Translations under genes and position numbers: made by a program | Assembly: GCF_023657595.1 (NCBI RefSeq) | Contig: NZ_CP098323.1 | Span: 35,001-96,000 of the forward strand | DNA length: 61,000 nucleotides | Reading direction: 5' to 3' | From: Cytobacillus firmus | GTDB taxonomy: Bacteria > Bacillota > Bacilli > Bacillales > Cytobacillaceae | Notes under the pieces: generated by a model | Databases searched by the model: none | Seen by the model: the letters and a program-made list of their open reading frames with translations, nothing else | What the model was told of the DNA's origin: nothing | Shown here: positions 32,701 through 40,774 of the stretch, in pieces | How positions within the stretch are numbered: the stretch's first letter is position 1 | Layout of the letters: every line of letters starts with the position of its first letter

Positions 32701-33330
32701 GATTTATCCATCAGGGGCGCAGGCAATCTGCTTGGAGCTGAACAGCATGGATTTATCGACTCCGTCGGTTTTGATCTGTATTCGCAAATGCTGAAAGAAG
32801 CGATTGAAGAACGGAAAGATAAGCTGGATGGCATCGAAGAAAAGCCGGCTAAAATTGAAATTGATCTGGATGTTGATGCCTATATTCCTGATTTCTACTT
32901 GTCTGATGGCCATCAGAAAATTGAAATGTATAAGCGATTCCGCGGCATTTCCTCTCTTGAAGATGTAGAAGAGCTTCAGGATGAAATGATCGACCGTTTT
33001 GGCGAATATCCGGATGAGGTAGGCTACTTATTTCAGATTGCCGAAATGAAGGCTTATGGTGAAATGGCAGGAGTCGAGATAGTTAAGCAATCCAAACAAG
33101 AAGTGCTGATTCTTTTATCTGAAAAGGCCAGCGAACATATAGACGGACAGAAGATTTTCCAGATCACCAGCAAATACGGGCGGATGATCGGCCTGGGCAT
33201 GGATGGAAAGAAGCTGAAAGCAGTCCTCCATATTAAAGGCGTCAAAACAAATGAATGGCTCAACATTGCCTACGAAGTGATTAAGGGAATGCAGGAAGCT
33301 AAGAAGGAACAAGAACATCCAACTGCGTAA
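29791..33330 (+). CDS. mfd: Transcription-repair coupling factor Mfd
   Basis: ATP-dependent translocase that removes RNA polymerase stalled at lesions and recruits UvrA. 1179 residues. UvrB-like N-terminal modules (to ~350), RNA polymerase interaction domain ([20 protein letters not shown] near 500), then RecG-like motor domains with Walker A [11 protein letters not shown] near 650, DEEQ box (IIDEEQRFG) near 750, and motif VI [11 protein letters not shown] near 915. The TRCF C-terminal domain completes it. ATG 29791 has AGGAGGGG upstream; the longer frame runs back into the repeat. Confidence 0.97.
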   Translation: [1179 protein letters not shown]

Positions 33331-33590
33331 CTCTTGGACATCAATCTGTCAAAAAAATGAAATATTAGAAATGTTTATCTCGTTCTGACAAGGGTATTTT
33401 TAAACGAAGACCATTTGGAATGTTTATCCGGAAATGGAATGAATAACATCTACGAGAAAAAGTTTTTGTGCACGTATATAACTTTCCATATGAAAGATAC
33501 TAAGTTCAAACATGGCGATGCATTCATTTTCTCCCAATTATGGATCATAGCCAGAAGAGGAAAGAGCAAGTGCTGGCGCTGAAGAGAATG
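33331..33590. other. mfd-spoVT intergenic region, left part
   Basis: No coding frame. Contains a sigma-G-like promoter (listed separately) about 305 bases before spoVT, and no clear mfd terminator. Confidence 0.4.
33474..33502 (+). promoter_or_regulatory. Sigma-G promoter candidate of spoVT
   Basis: GTATA, 17-bp spacer, GATACTA (CATACTA with one change). spoVT is a sigma-G gene in B. subtilis. If correct, the spoVT leader is about 295 bases and includes a whole hairpin repeat. Confidence 0.45.
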
Positions 33591-33771
33591 TCTAGCTCCA
33601 GCGCCTAGCCCCTCGAGTCATAAGCCAAATCACTCCAGAAATCAGGATTTCCTGCGTGATTCGTCTTATGCTTGTCGGACTGGCACAGGATGTGCTGGCA
33701 TCTGCGTTCGCCACAGGACGTGGCGGTTTTTAGCAGATGTTCATACATCTTGATGGGCGCTTCCGCTTTTC
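33591..33771 (+). repeat. Modular hairpin repeat with an unusual 3' insert
   Basis: Begins tctagctccagcgcctagcccc and ends gggcgcttccgctttt. The centre holds cataagcc ... cgtcttatgcttgtc, but about 75 extra bases (33678-33753), including a ccacaggacgtgg hairpin, replace the usual right arm. Located in the presumed spoVT leader. Confidence 0.75.
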
Positions 33772-33806
33772 TATTAAATCATCAGATGAAAGTGAGGCAA
33801 CGTTGG

Positions 33807-34343
33807 ATGAAAGCAACAGGTATAGTTCGTCGTATCGATGATTTGGGTCGTGTAGTCATTCCTAAAGAAATCCGCAGAACATTGCGTATTCGTGAGGGGG
33901 ACCCGCTGGAGATTTTCGTAGATCGTGATGGAGAAGTCATCTTAAAGAAATATTCACCAATCAGTGAACTGAGCGATTTTGCAAAAGAATATGCAGAAGC
34001 ATTATATGACAGCCTGGGAAATCCAGTGTTAATCTGTGACAGAGATACTTACATTGCTGTTGCAGGCGGTTCTAAAAAGGACTATTTAAACAAGAATATA
34101 AGCGATCTTGTTGAAAAAACAATGGAAGAACGCAGTTCAGTACTGGTAAACCAGTCAGGCGATATTTCACTGGTGGACGGGAACACTGAATCTTCCTCTG
34201 CTTATACAATTGGCCCTATCATTGCAAACGGCGACCCAATTGGTGCAGTTATCATTTTTGCAAAAGAAGATTCACTTGGCGACGTGGAACAAAAAGCAGT
34301 TGAAACAGCAGCAGGCTTCCTTGCCAGACAAATGGAATCATAA
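33807..34343 (+). CDS. spoVT: Stage V sporulation regulator SpoVT
   Basis: Forespore transcription regulator that tunes sigma-G genes. 178 residues: an AbrB-like N-terminal domain (MKATGIVRRIDDLGRVVIPK) and a C-terminal GAF-like domain from about residue 55. GAGG lies about 10 nt before ATG 33807; the upstream frame runs through the repeat. Distinct from abrB in this window, which lacks the GAF part. Confidence 0.97.
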   Translation: MKATGIVRRIDDLGRVVIPKEIRRTLRIREGDPLEIFVDRDGEVILKKYSPISELSDFAKEYAEALYDSLGNPVLICDRDTYIAVAGGSKKDYLNKNISDLVEKTMEERSSVLVNQSGDISLVDGNTESSSAYTIGPIIANGDPIGAVIIFAKEDSLGDVEQKAVETAAGFLARQMES

Positions 34344-34490
34344 AAATGAATACTTAATGAAAGGGGTAGCGGAATGCTGCCTTTTTTCTTTGGCGTGTAA
34401 ACTCAGTGCAAAGAAGCATCCGTGCACAACCGAAAAATCCCGCACAAAGCCCCAATATGCTATAATACTTTCGAATTCAATTGGAAGGAG

Positions 34491-36107
34491 ATGGGCAACC
34501 TGAGGCCCGTTCAGACATCCGGCGATTTGTTTAGAGGTGCGTTTATCCTGACTGTCGCTGCCTTGATTACAAAAATTTTAAGCGCTATTTACCGGGTCCC
34601 CTTTCAGAATATTGTCGGGGATGTGGGGTTTTATATATATCAGCAGGTTTATCCGTTCTATGGAATCATCATTGTGTTATCTACATACGGGTTTCCGGTC
34701 ATTATTTCTAAGCTTTATGCCGAACAGGCTGCTCTAAAGAAAGAGCAGGATATTCAAAATTTATTTGCCGTATCTGCCTTTGTTCTATTCATAATAGGTT
34801 TTATCGGGTTTTCCATCCTGTATTGGGGCTCGGACTGGCTGGCTGTCAGGATGGGCGATCCGCAGCTGGCAATTCTGCTAAGAGTGGTGGCAGCCGTGTT
34901 TCTTCTTTTTCCCATTCTGTCTCTCTTCCGGGGATATTTTCAAGGGAAAGGGGACATGGTTCCAACCGCGGTTTCCCAGGTAGGAGAACAGCTTATCAGG
35001 GTCGTTACGATCCTGCTTGCCGCTTATCTGCTGGTTAAGGGAGGAAATTCCCTCTACATGGTGGGAGGCGGGGCCATGTTCGGGGCTGTTACCGGCGGAG
35101 TCATCGCCGTCCTGATTTTAATTACTTTTTTTTATATAAAAGAAAGAAAAAGCCTGCCGTCCTCCATTTCAATTGATTTTAAACAAGGCGGCAAGCTGGC
35201 GAAAACGATTATCATACAGGGATTTGCCATCTGCATCAGCAGTCTGGTGCTTATTTTCATTCAGCTGGCAGATTCGTTTAATTTATACTCGCTCCTCTTG
35301 GCATCCGGAATTGAAGGGGAAGAGGCCAAGGCGCTAAAAGGCGTGTATGACCGCGGACAGCCGATTGTCCAGCTGGGCATTGTCGTGGCAACATCCATGT
35401 CCTTGTCGCTGGTGCCGCTCATTTCCAAAGAAAAAATGAAAAATCAGCCCGCATTCCTTCATAGTAAAATCAGGCTTGCCCTTCAAATCGGCATTCTGGT
35501 CGGAGCTGCGGCAACCGTTGGGCTCTGGAATATCATAAAGCCTGCAAATATTATGCTGTTTGAAAACTCATCAGGATCGGATGTCCTGGCGATTCTCAGT
35601 CTGCTGATTTTGCTGAGCAGCCTGATCATCACCATTACCGGCATTTTACAGGGACTTGGATTCATCTTTTTCCCGGCAGGAGCCATTCTGCTTGGATTTG
35701 CGGCAAAACTCATCCTGAATACGCTATTGGTGCCATCATACGGCACAATCGGTGCAGCGGTGGCCTCATGCATAGCCCTTACGGCCGTCCTCATGCTTCT
35801 TATAGGAAAGCTTCAGGTATACTTGAAAATTTCATTGATTTCACTGCGCTTTCTATTAGCGGCTGGATTCGCAGCACTAATAATGTCAGTTGTTCTGCAG
35901 CTGTACCTGCACGCGACAGCACTGCTGCCCATCCCGGAACCGGGCAGAACGTTTGCCGGATTCCAGGCATTAAGCGGCGTAGCGCTCGGAGGCTTTACGT
36001 ATTTGTATATCATGTTTAAAGGCAATACTTTTAAAGAGGAAGAGCTTGCTTTGCTGCCTCTTGGAAGCAAACTCATGTTCTTGCTTCCCAAAAAGACTAG
36101 GAGATGA
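34491..36107 (+). CDS. SpoVB/MurJ-type polysaccharide flippase family protein (YabM)
   Basis: Integral membrane protein of the MOP exporter superfamily, about 538 residues with some 14 hydrophobic segments; FRGAFILTVAALITKILSAIYRVPF is the typical first-helix signature (shown in part), followed by GDVGFYIYQQVYPFYG. Cargo is not predictable; a lipid-linked envelope precursor is the family expectation. The start is uncertain: AAGGAG directly abuts ATG 34491, so CTG 34500 is possible. A TATAAT lies at 34461. The stop overlaps yabN as ATGA. Confidence 0.85.
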   Translation: MGNLRPVQTSGDLFRGAFILTVAALITKILSAIYRVPFQNIVGDVGFYIYQQVYPFYGIIIVLSTYGFPVIISKLYAEQAALKKEQDIQNLFAVSAFVLFIIGFIGFSILYWGSDWLAVRMGDPQLAILLRVVAAVFLLFPILSLFRGYFQGKGDMVPTAVSQVGEQLIRVVTILLAAYLLVKGGNSLYMVGGGAMFGAVTGGVIAVLILITFFYIKERKSLPSSISIDFKQGGKLAKTIIIQGFAICISSLVLIFIQLADSFNLYSLLLASGIEGEEAKALKGVYDRGQPIVQLGIVVATSMSLSLVPLISKEKMKNQPAFLHSKIRLALQIGILVGAAATVGLWNIIKPANIMLFENSSGSDVLAILSLLILLSSLIITITGILQGLGFIFFPAGAILLGFAAKLILNTLLVPSYGTIGAAVASCIALTAVLMLLIGKLQVYLKISLISLRFLLAAGFAALIMSVVLQLYLHATALLPIPEPGRTFAGFQALSGVALGGFTYLYIMFKGNTFKEEELALLPLGSKLMFLLPKKTRR

Positions 36108-37570
36108 ATCGCTTTATGAAAAAAATAACCATCCTCGGACTTGGAGCAGGAGATTTGAATCAGCTTCCTTTTGGTGTATATCGACAGCTTAAAAATACAG
36201 AGGCTCTTTACCTGCGGACTAAGGAGCACCCGGTTCTTCGTGATCTCGAACAAGAAGGGCTGACGTATCAGTCTTTTGATCATATTTATGAAAAGCATGA
36301 GCAGTTTGAAGAAGTATATGAGGAGATTTGTGAATTTCTCCTGAATGAAGCTCTTGCCAAAGAGATTACATATGGAGTTCCAGGGCATCCACTTGTTGCG
36401 GAGCGTACGGTGCAGCTTCTCATAGAGCGGGCTCCGCAGAGAGGCATTGAGATTATCATTGGAGGAGGACAAAGCTTCCTGGATCCTCTATTTCAGTCTT
36501 TGAAGATCGATCCGATCGAAGGTTTTCAGCTTCTGGATGGAACCGATCTGAAAAGGGATGAAATTCAGGTGGTACAGCACGTCATCATTGGACAGGTGTA
36601 TGATCAGTTTATTGCGAGTGACGTCAAGCTGACATTGATGGAAAAACTGCCTTACGATTACGAGGTTTATATTGTAACAGCTGCCGGAAGCAGCGAAGAA
36701 GTGATCAAAAAGGTGCAGCTGCATGAATTGGATCATAATATGGAGCTGAATAACTTAACTTCCGTATATGTGCCCCCTGTAAAAGATGAGACTGTCCTTT
36801 ATAAAGACTTTTCTAAACTGCGCAGCATTATCGCTGAATTGCGCGGACCAAACGGCTGTCCATGGGATAAAAAGCAAACTCATGAATCACTAAAGAAATA
36901 TTTAATCGAAGAAGCCTATGAGCTGATTGAAGCGATTGATAATGAAGATACCGAGCATATGACGGAAGAACTGGGCGATGTCCTTCTCCAGGTGATGCTT
37001 CATGCTCAAATCGGCGAGGATGAAGGCTATTTTGCCATTGATGATGTGATTGAAGGCCTTTCCGAAAAAATGGTCCGCCGCCATCCTCATGTCTTTGGCG
37101 ATGTGCAGGCTGAAAATGAAGAAGATGTCCTGAAAAATTGGCAGAGCATTAAGCAGGAAGAAAAGGGTGACAAACAGGAATCCATGATGGATTCTGTCCC
37201 GAAATCATTCCCGAACTTAATGAGAGCGGCTGAAATTCAGAAGAAAGCAGCAAAAGTAGGCTTTGACTGGAAGGAAGTTGAGCCTGCCTGGGAGAAGGTA
37301 AAAGAAGAGATTGCCGAATTCGAAAAGGAAGCAGCGGACTCCAGCCCGGAGATGGAGCCGGAATTTGGCGATATCCTGTTCGCTCTTGTGAATATTGCAC
37401 GTTTTTATAAAATCGATGCCGAAGACGCTGTGAGAAAAACAAATGAAAAGTTCATCCGCCGCTTTAAGTATGTGGAAGAGCGGGTAATGATGAGCGGCAG
37501 AAAATTTGAAGACTTTACGCTCGAACAGCTTGATGAATTCTGGAATGAGGCAAAATCAAAAGGCTATTAA
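36104..37570 (+). CDS. yabN: Tetrapyrrole methylase / MazG nucleotide pyrophosphohydrolase fusion (YabN)
   Basis: 488 residues. The N-terminal half ([19 protein letters not shown]) is a tetrapyrrole-methylase-like domain of unknown substrate; the C-terminal half is MazG with [17 protein letters not shown] near 245-261, [14 protein letters not shown] and [14 protein letters not shown] giving the EExxD metal site. MazG domains hydrolyse non-canonical or regulatory NTPs; the exact substrate here is inferred. The start overlaps the yabM stop; ATG 36116 is an alternative, since the GGAG abuts ATG 36104. Confidence 0.93.
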   Translation: MNRFMKKITILGLGAGDLNQLPFGVYRQLKNTEALYLRTKEHPVLRDLEQEGLTYQSFDHIYEKHEQFEEVYEEICEFLLNEALAKEITYGVPGHPLVAERTVQLLIERAPQRGIEIIIGGGQSFLDPLFQSLKIDPIEGFQLLDGTDLKRDEIQVVQHVIIGQVYDQFIASDVKLTLMEKLPYDYEVYIVTAAGSSEEVIKKVQLHELDHNMELNNLTSVYVPPVKDETVLYKDFSKLRSIIAELRGPNGCPWDKKQTHESLKKYLIEEAYELIEAIDNEDTEHMTEELGDVLLQVMLHAQIGEDEGYFAIDDVIEGLSEKMVRRHPHVFGDVQAENEEDVLKNWQSIKQEEKGDKQESMMDSVPKSFPNLMRAAEIQKKAAKVGFDWKEVEPAWEKVKEEIAEFEKEAADSSPEMEPEFGDILFALVNIARFYKIDAEDAVRKTNEKFIRRFKYVEERVMMSGRKFEDFTLEQLDEFWNEAKSKGY

Positions 37571-37587
37571 TAGAGGAGTGGCGTTAC

Positions 37588-37854
37588 ATGAGATTAGATA
37601 AATTTTTAAAAGTATCAAGACTTATCAAAAGAAGAACATTGGCAAAAGAGGTCTCTGATCAGGGAAGGATCACGATAAACGGACAGCAGGCCAAAGCAAG
37701 CTCCACTGTTAAAGTGGGAGATGAGCTACAAGTCCGCTTCGGCCAGAAGCTGGTAACGGTTAAGGTGGAACGCCTGCAGGAAACGACCCGCAAGGAAGAT
37801 GCGGCCGGCATGTACTCGATTGTGAAGGAAGAAAAAGTGGAATCGGAAGCATAA
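37588..37854 (+). CDS. rqcP: S4-domain ribosome quality control protein RqcP (YabO)
   Basis: 88 residues comprising one S4 RNA-binding domain: [21 protein letters not shown] then [22 protein letters not shown] (both in part). In B. subtilis RqcP works with RqcH in adding Ala tails on stalled 50S subunits. GAGGAG precedes the ATG. Directly follows yabN by 17 bases, so it is the last gene of the yabM-yabN-rqcP unit. Confidence 0.93.
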   Translation: MRLDKFLKVSRLIKRRTLAKEVSDQGRITINGQQAKASSTVKVGDELQVRFGQKLVTVKVERLQETTRKEDAAGMYSIVKEEKVESEA

Positions 37855-37899
37855 GACGTATGAGCTCCCGCTTTTCTTATATTATCAGAATTTATATCA

Positions 37900-38160
37900 T
37901 TGAACTTCGATAACTGTCTAGCTCCAGGCGCCATCGGCTCGAGGTCATAAGCTTGTCTTGTTTCGGCTCCTAGGGACTCGAGGTCATAAGCCGCTCCCTT
38001 CCAGAAGGAAAAAACACCTTCTTACAGGGACCGTCTTATGCTAGTCGTCCCTGGGCAGTCGCCTCAACATTTCTTTCAATCCGTCTAAAAGGTTAAAGAA
38101 CAACCTTTCAGCCGGCTCGTCTTATGCTTGTCGCCGATAGGCGGGCGCCTTGCGCTTTTC
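37900..38160 (+). repeat. Modular hairpin repeat, nested pair before yabP
   Basis: Third nested composite. Outer inner-stem is atcggc (37933-37938) with gccgat (38133-38138). The inner element starts after cataagc at about 37953 and ends near 38077, the same internal junction as the copies at 12.3 and 17.6 kb. A fragment resembling the 3' end alone (gagctcccgcttttc) lies at 37862-37876. Confidence 0.87.
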
Positions 38161-38241
38161 TTGTTGGCTTGTTCTATTTTAATCCCCCCATTCATAAACA
38201 TGTACAAAAAGGTTGTACTATGTGATTGCGGGGGATGAATA

Positions 38242-38544
38242 ATGAGTCAATATTATGAGGCAAATTCAAACAAAACCAATACTCAGGAACATGATGTCAT
38301 TATGAGAGGCAGAAGGCTGATTGATATTACGGGTGTTAAACAGGTGGAAAGCTTTGATAATGAAGAGTTTTTGCTGGAGACGGTGATGGGGTTCCTTGCG
38401 ATTAGAGGGCAGAATCTGCAGATGAAGAATCTGGATGTGGACAAGGGAATTGTTTCCATCAAAGGGAAGGTATTTGACCTTGTTTATATTGACGATCAGA
38501 ATGGAGATAAAGCTAAAGGTTTCTTTAGCAAGTTGTTCCGATGA
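38242..38544 (+). CDS. yabP: Sporulation protein YabP
   Basis: 100-residue YabP/YqfC-family protein required for normal cortex or spore envelope formation in the B. subtilis mother cell. MRGRRLIDITGVKQVESFDNEEFLLET (in part, residues 21-47) is the conserved strand-rich core, with the MGFLAIRGQNLQMKNLDVDKG segment following. GGGGG precedes the ATG. The stop overlaps yabQ as ATGA, so both are translated together. A sigma-E promoter is expected upstream but I could not assign one securely. Confidence 0.94.
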   Translation: MSQYYEANSNKTNTQEHDVIMRGRRLIDITGVKQVESFDNEEFLLETVMGFLAIRGQNLQMKNLDVDKGIVSIKGKVFDLVYIDDQNGDKAKGFFSKLFR

Positions 38545-39173
38545 CACTGACCACTCAATTTGTGACCATGCTGGCGATGATTGGCATGGGAAGTGTATTT
38601 GGGGCTGCCCTTGATACGTATAATCGTTTTCTGCAAAGGACTAAGCGGAAAAGCTGGCTTGTTTTCATTAATGATATTCTTTTTTGGATCGTACAGGGTC
38701 TGGCAATCTTCTATATTTTATTCCTGGTGAATAAGGGTGAACTGAGGTTTTATATTTTCATTGCTTTGCTGTGCGGGTTTGCCGCTTATCAAAGTTTATT
38801 TAAGAAAATGTATCTGCGGGTATTGGAGATATCCATCCGAATGGCGATCTCCATATACCGCTTTTTCGTGAAGACCTTAACTTTGCTCATTTATAAACCC
38901 ATCCAGGGTCTGATTATGGCGTTAATTGCGATTGCCGTCATGCTTGGAAAAGGACTTTATTCCCTTTTAAAAGTTATACTTCGAGTCTTTTGGTTCATCT
39001 TGAAGATCGTTTTTCTGCCTGTCAAATGGATTTTGTCACTTTTATGGAAACTTTTGCCGAAAAAGATTAAAAAAACAGTCGAGAAGTTATATAATAAATT
39101 GGCAGGATATTTACAGCGGATAAAGAATTATGTTTTAAAATGGACAGCAAAGTGGAAAAAACCTAAAGAGTAA
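38541..39173 (+). CDS. yabQ: Spore cortex membrane protein YabQ
   Basis: 210-residue membrane protein needed for spore cortex in B. subtilis. Hydrophobic segments are visible near 5-27, 42-65 and 70-88, with further amphipathic or membrane-like stretches at 105-165, and a basic C-terminal tail. SVFGAALDTYNRF and DILFWIVQGLAIFYILFLVN are typical. The start overlaps the yabP stop by 4 bases. divIC follows after 15 bases. Confidence 0.93.
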   Translation: MTLTTQFVTMLAMIGMGSVFGAALDTYNRFLQRTKRKSWLVFINDILFWIVQGLAIFYILFLVNKGELRFYIFIALLCGFAAYQSLFKKMYLRVLEISIRMAISIYRFFVKTLTLLIYKPIQGLIMALIAIAVMLGKGLYSLLKVILRVFWFILKIVFLPVKWILSLLWKLLPKKIKKTVEKLYNKLAGYLQRIKNYVLKWTAKWKKPKE

Positions 39174-39188
39174 GGAGGGAGTGCGGAA

Positions 39189-39599
39189 GTGAGTGCCACC
39201 AAGAAGAAAAATGTAGCCAAAATGGAAACCAGCTATGTCAAACAGCAGGAAGCAGCAGAGATCAGTGCAGGCCGGAAGAAAAAGCTTTTATTTCGCAGAT
39301 TAGCAGCATTTTTCACACTGGCAGCCGTCGTTTCATTTTTTATGATCACAACACTCGTTTCGCAGTCTGCTGCTCTGGAAGAAAAAGTGGAAGAGAAAAC
39401 CAGGCTGGATCAGGAGCTTTCTGACCTGAAGAAAAAAGAAGTTATGCTCGAAGAAGAAATTGTTAAGCTGAATGATGATGAGTATATCGCGAAGCTTGCC
39501 CGCAAGGATTATTTCCTATCTGACAATAACGAAATCATCTTTAACCTCCCTGAAGAAGATGCGGAAAAAGAAAAGAAGAAAGAAAAAAAGGCCGACTGA
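39189..39599 (+). CDS. divIC: Cell division protein DivIC
   Basis: Bitopic septum protein that acts with FtsL and DivIB. 136 residues from GTG with GGAGGGAG upstream: basic cytoplasmic N-terminus, one transmembrane helix near 35-56 (RRLAAFFTLAAVVSFFMITT), then an extracellular coiled coil (LEEKVEEKTRLDQELSDLKK) and the conserved YIAKLARKDYFLSD segment near 103-116. The C-terminus is Lys/Glu-rich. Confidence 0.96.
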   Translation: MSATKKKNVAKMETSYVKQQEAAEISAGRKKKLLFRRLAAFFTLAAVVSFFMITTLVSQSAALEEKVEEKTRLDQELSDLKKKEVMLEEEIVKLNDDEYIAKLARKDYFLSDNNEIIFNLPEEDAEKEKKKEKKAD

Positions 39600-39606
39600 C
39601 GCTATA

Positions 39607-39636
39607 TTGACACTCTTTTTTTGGTTTCTGTATAAT
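39607..39636 (+). promoter_or_regulatory. Sigma-A promoter of yabR
   Basis: TTGACA, 18-bp spacer rich in T, TATAAT. Start predicted near 39643, right at the first 14-bp direct repeat of the leader insert. Confidence 0.8.
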
Positions 39637-39643
39637 ATATAAA

Positions 39644-39810
39644 AAGTTTCACTTTATCGCAGTCTAACGGGCAGTAAGACCCCCACTTCAAGACTCTGAG
39701 GAATCAAAGGAGGATAAGTGGGGATCAAACTGCCCGTAAAGGCCCGATTGGTTCAACTAACAATCAGTGGGGGATAAGGAAAACCCCCACTGATTGAAGT
39801 TTCACTTTAT
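39644..39810 (+). repeat. Palindrome-rich insert between 14-bp direct repeats in the yabR leader
   Basis: aagtttcactttat occurs at 39644-39657 and 39797-39810. Between them are two strong hairpins: acgggcagt (39667-39675) with actgcccgt (39729-39737), itself holding ccccactt (39681-39688) with aagtgggg (39716-39723); and aatcagtggggg (39762-39773) with cccccactgatt (39784-39795). The second hairpin abuts the right repeat. It resembles a small non-autonomous mobile element or a structured leader; no transposase frame fits inside. Confidence 0.7.
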
Positions 39811-39835
39811 ATCTTTCAAGGAGGCAGTTTTTTTA

Positions 39836-40291
39836 ATGTCAATCGAAGCAGGCAGCAAGTTAACTGGAAAGGTTACAGGCATTACAAATTTCGGAGCATT
39901 TGTGGAGCTGCCGGAAGGCTCAACCGGTCTGGTGCACATAAGTGAAGTCGCTGACAAATATGTAAAAGATATTAATGAGCACCTAAAAGTGGGTGACGTG
40001 GTTGAAGTAAAAGTCATTAATGTCGAAAAGGACGGCAAGATTGGATTATCCATCAAAAAGGCAAAAGACCGGCCTGAGCGTTCTGAAAGACCTGAAAGAG
40101 GAGACAGAAAAGAATTCAGACCGAATTCCAATTCTGGCCGCCCTCGCCATAACCGATCAAATGACCATCGCCCTAAAGAAAACTTTGAAGCCAAAATGGC
40201 CCGTTTCCTGAAGGACAGCGAGGATCGTCTGTCATCGCTAAAACGCCATACTGAATCCAAACGCGGAGGAAGAGGAGCTAAGCGAGGCTAA
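39836..40291 (+). CDS. yabR: S1 RNA-binding domain protein (YabR)
   Basis: 151 residues. A single S1 domain fills residues 1-72: GSKLTGKVTGITNFGAFVEL, GLVHISEVADKYVKDI, LKVGDVVEVKVINVEKDGKIGLSIKKA (in part). The rest is a charged Arg/Glu/Asn-rich tail, disordered by appearance. Binds RNA or ribosome by family; the precise role is unknown to me. ATG 39836 has AAGGAGG 12 nt upstream; the longer frame would begin in the leader's direct repeat. Confidence 0.9.
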   Translation: MSIEAGSKLTGKVTGITNFGAFVELPEGSTGLVHISEVADKYVKDINEHLKVGDVVEVKVINVEKDGKIGLSIKKAKDRPERSERPERGDRKEFRPNSNSGRPRHNRSNDHRPKENFEAKMARFLKDSEDRLSSLKRHTESKRGGRGAKRG

Positions 40292-40326
40292 CTTGCTGCT
40301 GATCGATCTATATAGCAGGATGGAAA

Positions 40327-40353
40327 ACAAGTCCGGTTGGGCTTGTTTTTTTG
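40327..40353 (+). terminator. yabR terminator
   Basis: 8-bp stem (acaagtcc / gggcttgt with one G-U), 4-nt loop, T-run. Confidence 0.85.
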
Positions 40354-40380
40354 TGCTTTTTAACGCAAATTCAGCCATCA

Positions 40381-40408
40381 AAAAAACGCCAGCCTAAGGC
40401 TGACGCTC
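40381..40408 (-). terminator. tRNA transcript terminator (minus strand)
   Basis: Read on the minus strand, cgtcagcc / ggctggcg (with one U-G pair that only works in this orientation) is followed by seven Us. Confidence 0.8.
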
Positions 40409-40416
40409 TTTTGAAA

Positions 40417-40488
40417 TGACCCGTACGGGATTCGAACCCGTGTTACCGCCGTGAAAGGGCGGTGTCTTAACCGCTTGACCAACGGGCC
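40417..40488 (-). tRNA. tRNA-Glu (anticodon TTC)
   Basis: 72 nt. On the minus strand the sequence starts ggcccgttggtcaagcgg and ends with acceptor cgggtca; the anticodon loop reads cctttcacg. T-loop gttcgaatc is intact. CCA is not encoded. Second gene of the tRNA transcript after tRNA-Met. Confidence 0.96.
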
Positions 40489-40530
40489 AGGATAATAATA
40501 AATTTGGACAACGAGCTTCCGCATTTCATT

Positions 40531-40652
40531 TAGTCCAGCTTCAGCGCCTACCCCCTCGAGGTCACAAGCCGCTCCTCCCAAAAAGGTAAAGAACACCTTT
40601 CTGGGAGAATCGTCTTGTGCTGGTCGGGGGTGACCGAGGCGCTTCCGCATTC
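40531..40652 (+). repeat. Modular hairpin repeat between two tRNA genes
   Basis: tagtccagcttcagcgccta to gaggcgcttccgcattc, uninterrupted long form with accccc / gggggt stem and the inner aaaaaggtaaagaacacctt hairpin. A remnant of a 3' end (gagcttccgcatttc) precedes it at 40514-40528. It is transcribed between tRNA-Met and tRNA-Glu in antisense relative to other copies. Confidence 0.85.
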
Positions 40653-40657
40653 TTTGA

Positions 40658-40731
40658 TAGCGGCGGAGGGGATCGAACCCCCGACCTCACGGGTATGAAC
40701 CGTACGCTCTAGCCAGCTGAGCTACACCGCC
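40658..40731 (-). tRNA. tRNA-Met (anticodon CAT, elongator type)
   Basis: 74 nt without CCA. On the minus strand ggcggtgtagctcagctggc begins it; the anticodon loop reads gttcatacc, and the end is ccgccgcta. The first pair is G-T rather than an unpaired C-A as in initiators, so it is taken as elongator. A sigma-A promoter precedes it on the same strand. Confidence 0.95.
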
Positions 40732-40774
40732 AAATTTCAATAGATTACTAGATGTGCTCTGAAGCACAAGATTT

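Noticed and set aside
38193..38200. Sigma-E promoter for yabP (CATAAACA)
   Set aside because: Only a loose match to the -10 and no convincing -35, although mother-cell expression is expected.
39644..39810. Complete insertion sequence before yabR
   Set aside because: The insert is only about 140 bp and encodes no transposase.
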